The translations under genes were made by a program, and so were the position numbers. From DASYHS01 sp035998295 (GTDB lineage Bacteria; Pseudomonadota; Alphaproteobacteria; Azospirillales; Azospirillaceae), in assembly GCF_035998295.1 (NCBI RefSeq), contig NZ_DASYHS010000279.1:17035-81034 (forward strand): a stretch of DNA of 64,000 nt, written 5' to 3'. Position 1 is the stretch's first letter. The number at the start of each line of letters is the position of its first letter. Of this stretch, positions 1 to 9,506 are shown piece after piece. The notes beneath the pieces are model-generated. The model saw only the letters and a program-made list of their open reading frames with translations, had not been told where the DNA came from and made no database searches.

Positions 1-1989
<1,989 letters not shown>

Positions 1990-2024
1990 AAAACCGGCTC
2001 GACTGTCAGGGTGGACGAAATGAT

Positions 2025-2047
2025 GGGACGGCGGACCCCGCCGTCCC
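2025..2047. repeat. Perfect 10-bp inverted repeat upstream of gyrA
   Basis: GGGACGGCGG and CCGCCGTCCC are separated by ACC, forming a GC-rich hairpin. No T-run follows on either strand, so a simple intrinsic terminator is unlikely. It sits in the presumed 5' leader of gyrA and next to a second palindrome and a cloverleaf-like region. Confidence 0.7.
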
Positions 2048-2049
2048 TA

Positions 2050-2146
2050 CCCATATGGGAATTTCTAGCAGTTTTCGCATCTGCGAACAATGGCGCCTGG
2101 CCATTATATATCCTGCCTGCCCGGGATGCAGGCATTTTGCTAGAAA
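2050..2146. other. Structured intergenic element with cloverleaf (four-way junction) potential
   Basis: This noncoding stretch is much richer in A and T than its neighbours. It begins with the palindrome CCCATATGGG (2050-2059). A 9-bp closing stem follows, TTTCTAGCA (2062-2070) with TGCTAGAAA (2138-2146). Inside it are three hairpins: TTCGCA/TGCGAA (2074-2087), AATGGC/GCCATT (2089-2105) and TGCCTGC/GCAGGCA (2114-2134). The layout recalls a tRNA, but no T-arm consensus or correct spacing is seen. It could be a small RNA, a structured gyrA leader, or a small palindromic mobile element. Function unknown. Confidence 0.55.
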
Positions 2147-2247
2147 GCCGTCCCGGCCGCCGCCCGACGGCCACGTGGCGGCTGCCAGGAACTTCAGCGA
2201 CGCCTGCGGTGTTGGCCGTTCAGGATGACCACTGGTGGAGCGGGCCG

Positions 2248-2391
2248 ATGAGGAACCGCACAGCGATCGACAGGCGCGGCCGAGCTGTGGCCGCGGCACG
2301 CGACCGGGAAGACCACTTGCGGGCGATGGCGCTCGTGGCCGGCGCGGCACTGATGGCAGGCTGCTTCTACGGCCTGGCCGTCTTGTCCTGA
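2248..2391 (+). CDS. Small single-membrane-segment protein, hypothetical
   Basis: This 47-residue ORF has a basic N-terminus (MRNRTAIDRRGRAVAAARDR) and one hydrophobic stretch near the C-terminus (AMALVAGAALMAGCFYGLAV), suggesting a small inner-membrane protein with the N-terminus in the cytoplasm. GGTGGAG lies 6 bases upstream of the ATG. It is followed 29 bp later by a proline-rich small ORF on the same strand. No family recognised; it could be non-coding. Confidence 0.4.
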   Translation: MRNRTAIDRRGRAVAAARDREDHLRAMALVAGAALMAGCFYGLAVLS

Positions 2392-2420
2392 ACACGCCCG
2401 AAGACAATGACGGATACAGC

Positions 2421-2603
2421 ATGACAGGACCGATTCCCGGCGTTCCCGGCGAGCAGCCGGCCGACCCGCCGATCACGCCGCCCGGCCAGCCGCCGGGCGA
2501 GGTGCCGCCGATCATCGAGCCGCCGCCCGGGCAGCACCCGCCGCCCGAGATTCCGCCGCCGACGGAGGTTCCACCCGATACCGTGCCCCCGGTCAGGGCC
2601 TGA
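2421..2603 (+). CDS. Small proline-rich hypothetical protein
   Basis: This 60-residue ORF is made almost wholly of Pro, Glu, Val, Ile and Thr, with repeated PP and PPP runs such as EIPPPTEVPPDTVPPV. It has no signal peptide or membrane segment. Polyproline runs normally require EF-P for translation. It ends 7 bp before the convergent end of a permease gene. No family recognised. The low complexity could be a coding artefact of a GC-rich stretch, but the ordered PPxE/PPxV periodicity favours a real disordered peptide. Confidence 0.4.
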   Translation: MTGPIPGVPGEQPADPPITPPGQPPGEVPPIIEPPPGQHPPPEIPPPTEVPPDTVPPVRA

Positions 2604-2609
2604 CCGCGG

Positions 2610-3446
2610 TCACGCCTGGCCGCGCAGCCTCTCGTTGCGCCGCCGCAGCAGCTCCAGGACCGCGAGCAGGGCCGCCGCGACGACGATCAGGATCGTCGCG
2701 GCGGCGATGATGGTCGGGCTGATGTTCTCGCGGATGCCGGAGAACATCTCGCGGGGCAGCGTCCGCTGCTCCGGGCCGCCGACCAGCAGCACGACCACGA
2801 CCTCGTCGAAGCTGGTCGCGAAGGCGAACAGCGCGCCCGAGGCCACGCCGGGCCCGATGAGGGGCAGCGTGACCCGGAAGAACGTCGTCAGCGGCCCGGC
2901 CCCGAGGCTCGCCGCCGCGCGCGACAGCGTCGTGTCGTATCCGCGCAGCGTGGCGCTCACCGTGATCACGACGAAAGGCGCGCCGAGCGCGGTCTGGACC
3001 AGGATCAGGCCGGTATAGGTCGCGTTCAGATTGAACTGCGCGAAGAAGAAATAGACCCCCACCGCCGTGATCACCAGCGGCACCACGATCGGCGACAGCA
3101 GGATCGCGGCGACGGCGGTCTTGCCGGGGAAGTCCGCCCGGGTCAGGCCCAGCGCGGCCATGGTGCCGAGGATGGTAGCCAGCAGGGTCGAGACGGCACC
3201 GATGTAGAGGCTGTTCCACAGCGAGCGCGTCCATGCCGGGTCGGTGAAGAACTCCTCGTACCAGCGCAGCGACAGCCCCTGCAGCGGATAGGTCAGGAAC
3301 TGCCCGGAATTGAACGACAGCGGCACGATCGCCAGCACCGGCGCGGTCAGAAAGGCGAGGACCAGGGCGCTCGACACGTAGAGCAGGCCGGTCCAGACCC
3401 GTTCCTGCATGCTTTTCGGACTGCTGTGCGGGTTGCTGCCGGCCAT
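2610..3446 (-). CDS. Polyamine-type ABC transporter permease (PotC-like)
   Basis: A 278-residue inner-membrane permease of the spermidine/putrescine (PotC) family. It has about six hydrophobic segments and the BPD_transp_1 EAA-loop region around SRAAASLGAGPLTTFFRVTLP (residues about 175-195), which contacts the ATPase. It starts 22 bp after the stop of the larger permease and is the last gene of a four-gene minus-strand operon (ATPase, binding protein, permease, permease). An alternative start at Met13 (MQERVWTG) would remove a polar leader. The exact substrate cannot be read from sequence; polyamines or related amines are inferred from the family. Confidence 0.9.
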   Translation of the reverse strand: MAGSNPHSSPKSMQERVWTGLLYVSSALVLAFLTAPVLAIVPLSFNSGQFLTYPLQGLSLRWYEEFFTDPAWTRSLWNSLYIGAVSTLLATILGTMAALGLTRADFPGKTAVAAILLSPIVVPLVITAVGVYFFFAQFNLNATYTGLILVQTALGAPFVVITVSATLRGYDTTLSRAAASLGAGPLTTFFRVTLPLIGPGVASGALFAFATSFDEVVVVLLVGGPEQRTLPREMFSGIRENISPTIIAAATILIVVAAALLAVLELLRRRNERLRGQA

Positions 3447-3468
3447 GGCGTCGTCCTCCCCTTCCCGT

Positions 3469-4749
3469 TCAGCCCAGCCGGATGCGGTCGACGCCGAGCA
3501 GGCGGTTGAAGACGCCGTACAGGACCAGCGTCGCGGTCAGCAGGATCGCCCCGAGCGCCGCCGCCATGCCCCAGTTGAGGCTGTCGGAGGTGTAGAAGGC
3601 GATGAAGTAGCTGATCATCTGGTCGGCCGCCCCGCCGACCAGGGCCGGCGTGATGTAGTAGCCGAGCGCCAGGATGAACACCAGCAGCGAGCCGGCCGCC
3701 ACGCCCGGCAGGACCAGCGGCAGATAGACCCTCGCGAAGGCGGTGGCCGGCGGCGCGCCCAGCGACCGGGCCGCGCGCACGTAGTGCGGGGGAATGCCCT
3801 TCATCACCGAGTAGAGCGGCAGGATCATGAACGGCAGCAGGATGTGGGTCATCGCGATGTAGACCCCGATCCGGTTGTAGATCATGCGCACCGGCTCGTC
3901 GACGATGCCGAGCCAGAGCATGGCGCCGTTGATCAGCCCCTGCTCCTGGAGCAGCACCACCCAGGCGGCGGTGCGGACGAGCAGCGAGGTCCAGAACGGC
4001 AGCAGCACGAAGATCATCAGCAGGTTCGAAATCCGCGCCGGCAGCGAGGCGAGGAGATAGGCGACGGGGAAGCCCAGCAGCAGGCACAGCCCGGTCACCA
4101 CGATCGAGACCGTGAAGGTCCGGGCCAGCACCGTGACGTAGATGGCGGAACTCGGCGGGACGGACGCGATCGCGCCGTCGGCCGCCTGCCGCAGGTCGAG
4201 TGCCGCCAGCAGGAAGAAGCCCGTCAGCGGCCCGCTCGCCTGCTCGACGGCGGCCCAGGTCTCCGGGTCGGCCCAGCGCGGATCGGCCTCGGTCAGCGTC
4301 GCGCGCCAGTCCGGCGACGTCTCGGGCAGGCCCCGCGCCGTCCCGAACACCAGCGAGCGGCCGTTGTCCACGGCGTAGTTCAGCCGCCGCGCCGCGGTCG
4401 CGAGCGTCCGTTCCTCCCGGCTCGCGCGCAGGTCGGCGGCAAGTGCCGCGAAGACGTGCTCGGGCGGCACGGTCGACCGGTCGGTCCATTCCGCCACCGC
4501 CACGGCGACCCGCGGCCAGACCGCCGCCAGTTCGGTGTCGTGGACGCTCCGGCGCAGCATGTCGCCGATCGGCAGCACGAAGGTCGCGAGCAGGAACAGG
4601 AACAGCGGCGCCGTGAGGCCGACGGCCTTCAGCTTGCGCATGCGCTGGGTGCGGCGCAGGCGGCGCTTCAGCGCGTCGGGGCTGTCGGCGTCGGCGGTGC
4701 CGGCGGCCGGGTGGCCGGCCGCCGGCGGTGCCAGGCTCTGGTCGGGCAT
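3469..4749 (-). CDS. Polyamine-type ABC transporter permease with large periplasmic insertion (PotB-like)
   Basis: This 426-residue permease is clearly longer than classical PotB (about 280). After a cytoplasmic leader and TM1 (residues about 45-65) comes an approximately 150-residue hydrophilic region, presumably periplasmic. The remaining membrane segments and the EAA loop (VRAARSLGAPPATAFARVYLP) follow. Similar long-loop permeases are known among alphaproteobacterial polyamine/opine-like transporters. It is 55 bp downstream of the binding-protein gene and immediately upstream of the PotC-like permease, so the two should form the heteromeric channel. Confidence 0.88.
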   Translation of the reverse strand: MPDQSLAPPAAGHPAAGTADADSPDALKRRLRRTQRMRKLKAVGLTAPLFLFLLATFVLPIGDMLRRSVHDTELAAVWPRVAVAVAEWTDRSTVPPEHVFAALAADLRASREERTLATAARRLNYAVDNGRSLVFGTARGLPETSPDWRATLTEADPRWADPETWAAVEQASGPLTGFFLLAALDLRQAADGAIASVPPSSAIYVTVLARTFTVSIVVTGLCLLLGFPVAYLLASLPARISNLLMIFVLLPFWTSLLVRTAAWVVLLQEQGLINGAMLWLGIVDEPVRMIYNRIGVYIAMTHILLPFMILPLYSVMKGIPPHYVRAARSLGAPPATAFARVYLPLVLPGVAAGSLLVFILALGYYITPALVGGAADQMISYFIAFYTSDSLNWGMAAALGAILLTATLVLYGVFNRLLGVDRIRLG

Positions 4750-4804
4750 GTGCGCTCCGGAGACGGGGTCCGGCGGGCCGGACCCCTCTTCGCTGGGTTC
4801 CGGT

Positions 4805-5851
4805 CTACCGCGCGGCCCAGGTGTTGAAGCGCTCGGTCAGCCGGTCGATGTTCTCCAGCCAGAACTCGGCGTCCAGCTCGACCGCGCTCTTCATGTTCTC
4901 GGGCGCGGTCGGCAGGTCGGCGAGGCGGGCCGGGTCGACCGAGGCGTTCGCATCGACGTTGGTGACGCCGTAGGCGATCTCCTGCGGCAGCTTCGCCTGG
5001 TTCTCGGCACTTCCCACGAACTCCAGCAGCGCGTAGGCCTGCTCGAGGTTGGGGCTGTCCCGCAGGATCACGAAGCTGTCGATGGTGAACAGGCTGCCGT
5101 CCCAGACGATGCCGAAGTTGCGGTTGTCGTCGCGGTTGGCGGCGTCGACGCGGCCGTTGTAGACCGAGGTCATGACGACCTCGCCGGACGCGAGCAGCTG
5201 GGGCGGCTGCGCGCCCGCCTTCCAGAAGATCAGGTCGTCGCGGATGGTGTCGAGCTTCGCGAAGGCCCGGTCGACGCCCTCGTCGGTCGCGAGCACGTCG
5301 TAGACGTCGGACGGCGCGACGCCGTCGGCGATCAGCGCGAACTCCAGCGTCGTCTTGGGCCCGTGGCGCAGCGCCCGCTTGCCCGGATACTTCTCGGTGT
5401 CGAAGAAGTCGGCCCAGGACGTCGGCGCGTCCTTCAGCACGTCGCGGTCGTAGCCGAGCACGAAGTTGTAGACGATCGCGCCGACGCCGCATTCGTCGAC
5501 GGCTTCCTCGATATAGGCGTCCTTGCCGCCGATCTTCGACCAGTCCAGCGTCTCGAACAGGCCCTCCTCGCAGCCGAGCGCCAGTTCCTCCGATTCGACC
5601 TGGACCACGTCCCAGGTGGAGTTGCCGCCCTCGACCCTGGCGCGCAGGACGCCGATGCCGCCGTCCCAGGACTCGTCGATCAGCGGCGTGCCGGTCGCCG
5701 CCTTGAACGGTTCGAAATAGACCTTCTTCTGGGCGTCCTGGTAGGCGCCGCCCCAGGACACGATGGTGAGGTCGCGGGCATCCGCCCCCGCGGAGGCGGC
5801 CGCGAGCGGCAAGGCGAGACAGGCGGCGAGTGCTGTGCGCGGAATCCTCAT
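4805..5851 (-). CDS. Periplasmic polyamine-type substrate-binding protein (PotD/PotF-like)
   Basis: A 348-residue protein with a Sec signal peptide (MRIPRTALAACLALPLAAASAGADA) and mature start near ARDLTIVSWGGAYQDAQ. The region resembles extracellular solute-binding family 1/8 proteins of the PotD/PotF type, with the conserved VSWGGAYQDA N-terminal strand. It delivers ligand to the two permeases encoded just downstream. It lies 57 bp downstream of the ATPase gene in the same direction. Substrate specificity cannot be assigned from visible residues. Confidence 0.9.
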   Translation of the reverse strand: MRIPRTALAACLALPLAAASAGADARDLTIVSWGGAYQDAQKKVYFEPFKAATGTPLIDESWDGGIGVLRARVEGGNSTWDVVQVESEELALGCEEGLFETLDWSKIGGKDAYIEEAVDECGVGAIVYNFVLGYDRDVLKDAPTSWADFFDTEKYPGKRALRHGPKTTLEFALIADGVAPSDVYDVLATDEGVDRAFAKLDTIRDDLIFWKAGAQPPQLLASGEVVMTSVYNGRVDAANRDDNRNFGIVWDGSLFTIDSFVILRDSPNLEQAYALLEFVGSAENQAKLPQEIAYGVTNVDANASVDPARLADLPTAPENMKSAVELDAEFWLENIDRLTERFNTWAAR

Positions 5852-5908
5852 GATTGGCCTCCCTGGACCGTGGACGTTCTTTGTCGTCTGCGCCGTCCTC
5901 GGCCCGGC

Positions 5909-7000
<1,092 letters not shown>

Positions 7001-7173
7001 CCACCCTCCTCGAGACACCTGCCTGACGGAAAGCCTAAAGAACCGGATGTTGGGCGTAAAGCGGCATGGTGGCGGTGGCGGATGCGGGGAGTCACGGGTC
7101 TTTCGCGATATCTCCATGATTGCGTCACCGAATCGAGGTACCCTGTGAGTGTCAGGAACGACGGACGACCATC

Positions 7174-8004
7174 ATGGCACTCGAGAACTTGCGCAGGCCG
7201 ACAGTCGCCGCGGCGCCGGGGGAAACGCAAGGGCTGGAAGTCCGGCTCGCCGCCTCGGCCGCCGAGATCGAGGCGGCCCAGGCGCTCCGCTACCGCGTCT
7301 TCTACGAGGAGCTCGGCGCGGGGTCGCCCGCGGGGGCGGCCGGCCGCGACGTGGACGCGTTCGATTCCGTGTGCGACCACCTGATCATCCTCGACCACGC
7401 CTGCCGGCCGGGCCCCGCGGTGGTCGGCACCTACCGGCTCCTGCGCCGCTCCGTCGCGGAGCGGCACGGCGGCTTCTACACCGCGACCGAGTTCGACGTG
7501 GCGCCGCTGCTCTCCAATCCCGGGGAACTGCTGGAGCTGGGCCGCTCCTGCGTCGCGCCGACCCACCGCACCCGCGCGACGATGCAGCTCCTGTGGCGCG
7601 GCATCGCGGGTTACGTGCTGCGGCACGGGGTGACGCTGATGTTCGGCTGCGCGAGCCTGCCCGGCACCGACGTCGAGGCGCTGGCCCCCGCGCTGGCCTA
7701 TCTGCACCACAACCACCTCGCGCCCGAGCCGCTGCGCGCCCGGGCCCTGCCCGGCCGCTACGTGGCGATGGACCGCCTGCCGGCCGGCCTCGGCTCGGCC
7801 GAGCAGGCGGCCGCCGGCTTCGAGCCGCACGCGGCCGCCGCGACGCTGCCCCCGCTGCTCAAGGGCTACCTGCGGGTCGGCGGCTTCGTCGGCGACGGGG
7901 CGGTGGTGGACACCGCCTTCAATACGACGGATGTCTGCCTGATCGTCCCCATGGACGGCGTGTCGCGGAAATACGCCGCCCATTTCCTCCACCGCGGCGC
8001 CTGA
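7174..8004 (+). CDS. olsB: L-ornithine N(alpha)-acyltransferase (OlsB)
   Basis: OlsB transfers a 3-hydroxyacyl group from acyl carrier protein to the alpha-amino group of ornithine. This is the first step of ornithine-lipid synthesis; OlsA then adds the second chain. The 276-residue protein shows the GNAT-like OlsB features: RYRVFYEELGA near residue 42, DHLIILD, VVGTYRLLRR, and the conserved ELGRSCVAPTHRT segment. ATG 7174 is chosen because the 18 upstream in-frame codons (MRHRIEVPCECQERRTTI) do not fit the family. No olsA is present in the window. It is convergent with a methyltransferase gene. Confidence 0.87.
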   Translation: MALENLRRPTVAAAPGETQGLEVRLAASAAEIEAAQALRYRVFYEELGAGSPAGAAGRDVDAFDSVCDHLIILDHACRPGPAVVGTYRLLRRSVAERHGGFYTATEFDVAPLLSNPGELLELGRSCVAPTHRTRATMQLLWRGIAGYVLRHGVTLMFGCASLPGTDVEALAPALAYLHHNHLAPEPLRARALPGRYVAMDRLPAGLGSAEQAAAGFEPHAAAATLPPLLKGYLRVGGFVGDGAVVDTAFNTTDVCLIVPMDGVSRKYAAHFLHRGA

Positions 8005-8031
8005 ACGGCCCGTCTGCGGTCAGGCGCGCGC

Positions 8032-8676
8032 TCAGGCCCGGACCGGCCGGGCCGTGAGCTGCTTCACGACGTCGCCGAACACGTGGCGGCTCTCGACGAG
8101 GTCGAGGCCGGCCGGGGCGACGCAGCTCTCGTAGCCGGCATCGTGCCGGGCGGAGAAGACGAACCCGATCCAGGGCGCGACCGTCCGGGTCCACAGCCGG
8201 GCCGGGCCGCTCTTCGGCGTGCAGTAGTCGAGGATGCGGACCGTCCCTCCGGGCTTGCAGATCCGGGCCAGCTCGCGCAGCGCGGGCAGCTGGAGTTCCT
8301 CCGGCAGGACGCAGAACACGAAGGTTGCGACAACGTGGTCGAAATGGCCGTCCGGGAAGCCGGTCGCCAGGAGGTCGCCGACCCGGACATCGACGTCCAG
8401 GCCGAGGCTGTCGGCACGGCGGCGCGCCCGGCGGAGCATCGCGGCGCTGGCGTCGAGCGCGACCACGCGGGAGCCGGCCGGGTAGAACGGCATGTTGCAG
8501 CCGGTCCCCGCCCCCGCGTCGAGGATGTCGCCATGGAGGCCGGCGAAGACGTCCCGGCGCAGCCGCCGCTTCCAGCCGACCTCGTAGGCCTTGTCCAGGA
8601 TGTCGTAGACCGGCGCGATCCGGTCGTAGGTGAGGCTGATCAAGTCCCTGGTTCCATTGCGATGAGCACGTCGCAA
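8032..8676 (-). CDS. Class I SAM-dependent methyltransferase (UbiE/PmtA-like)
   Basis: A 214-residue Rossmann methyltransferase. Motif I reads ILDAGAGTGCNMPFYP (about 51-66), an acidic loop follows at VVALDASAAML, and motif III-like VRILDYC is near 145. The N-terminus (LTYDRIAPVYDILDKAYEVGW) resembles UbiE and phosphatidylethanolamine N-methyltransferases of the Rhodobacter PmtA type. The substrate is therefore probably a membrane lipid or quinone, but sequence alone does not decide. The listed start is a TTG; a second TTG 33 bases downstream (before ATC AGC CTC ACC), behind AGGGAC, is also possible. It converges with olsB, 27 bp apart. Confidence 0.78.
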   Translation of the reverse strand: MRRAHRNGTRDLISLTYDRIAPVYDILDKAYEVGWKRRLRRDVFAGLHGDILDAGAGTGCNMPFYPAGSRVVALDASAAMLRRARRRADSLGLDVDVRVGDLLATGFPDGHFDHVVATFVFCVLPEELQLPALRELARICKPGGTVRILDYCTPKSGPARLWTRTVAPWIGFVFSARHDAGYESCVAPAGLDLVESRHVFGDVVKQLTARPVRA

Positions 8677-8745
8677 GAAGGAACCACGGAAATCGGAGCG
8701 CGCCGGTTACGCTAGGGTTTCACTACGGTTAAATGGCGTTCCGCG

Positions 8746-9270
8746 TCAGAACGGGATCTCGTCGTCCAAATCCTCGCTCGGGCCCCGGCCGCCGCCGCCG
8801 GAACGGCCGCCACCGCCGCCGCTCGGCCCGCGGTCGTAGCCGCCACCGCCGCCCCCGCCACCGCCATAGCCCTCGTCCGGGCCGCGGTCGTAGCCGCCGC
8901 CACCACCACCACCGCCGCCCGACGCGCTGTCGAGCAGGGTCAGCTCGCCGCGGTAGGGGCGCAGCACCACTTCGGTCGTGTACCGCTCCTGGCCGCTCTG
9001 GTCGGTCCATTTGCGGGTCTCGAGCTGGCCTTCGACGTAGATCTTGCTGCCCTTCTTCACGAAGCGCTCGATCACGCCGACCAGGTTCTCGTTGAACACC
9101 GCGATCCGGTGCCACTCCGTGCGCTCCTTGCGCTCGCCGGTGGCGCGGTCCTTCCACGTCTCGGACGTGGCCAGGCTGAAGCTGGCGACCCGCCCGCCGT
9201 TCTGCATGCTGCGGATCTCCGGGTCCTTGCCCAGGTTGCCCACCAGGATCACTTTGTTGACGCCTGCCAT
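8746..9270 (-). CDS. ssb: Single-stranded DNA-binding protein
   Basis: SSB coats single-stranded DNA and recruits repair and replication proteins. Residues 1-110 are the OB fold (MAGVNKVILVGNLGKDPEIR, WHRIAVFNENL, KGSKIYVEGQLETRKW). Residues about 117-165 are a glycine-rich linker with two near-identical blocks of poly-Gly followed by YDRGP. The protein ends DLDDEIPF, the acidic tip that docks partner proteins. Length 174 is normal. It is divergent from uvrA, an ancestral arrangement in proteobacteria, and its leader holds a long perfect hairpin. Confidence 0.97.
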   Translation of the reverse strand: MAGVNKVILVGNLGKDPEIRSMQNGGRVASFSLATSETWKDRATGERKERTEWHRIAVFNENLVGVIERFVKKGSKIYVEGQLETRKWTDQSGQERYTTEVVLRPYRGELTLLDSASGGGGGGGGGYDRGPDEGYGGGGGGGGGYDRGPSGGGGGRSGGGGRGPSEDLDDEIPF

Positions 9271-9320
9271 GTCCTTGCTTCCTTCTTTCTCTCGCTCCTG
9301 CGGCGCGCCGCACGGTCCGC

Positions 9321-9359
9321 CGCACCATAGCGCGAGGGGGTGCCTCGCGCTATGGTGCG
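9321..9359. promoter_or_regulatory. 16-bp perfect inverted repeat in the ssb/uvrA spacer
   Basis: CGCACCATAGCGCGAG (9321-9336) pairs perfectly with CTCGCGCTATGGTGCG (9344-9359) around a 7-base loop. It begins 51 bp upstream of the ssb start codon. It may be an ssb leader hairpin, an operator, or an intergenic repeat element. There is no adjacent T-run on the ssb-sense strand. Confidence 0.6.
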
Positions 9360-9491
9360 CGGCCGGGGATACGGCGGCCGATGCGCTTCTGCGTCCACCC
9401 TGCCCTGCGCCGTCCGGTCGCGGTTACGGCTGTCGCAATCGGGGGTGAACAGGCCAATATGTGACTGGCTTTCGCTCAGGGACTCCGCTAA

Positions 9492-9506
9492 GAACATCCC
9501 ATGAAC
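9492..9506. promoter_or_regulatory. LexA (SOS) box over the uvrA start codon
   Basis: GAAC-N7-GAAC (GAACATCCCATGAAC) is the reverse complement of GTTC-N7-GTTC, the direct-repeat LexA operator of alphaproteobacteria. The site covers the ATG of uvrA at 9501, so bound LexA would block initiation or early elongation. uvrA is a classical SOS gene, which supports the call. Confidence 0.72.

Noticed and set aside
2050..2146. tRNA gene interpretation of the cloverleaf
   Set aside because: Stem lengths, absence of the T-loop consensus and of a proper anticodon arm on both strands rule out a canonical tRNA.
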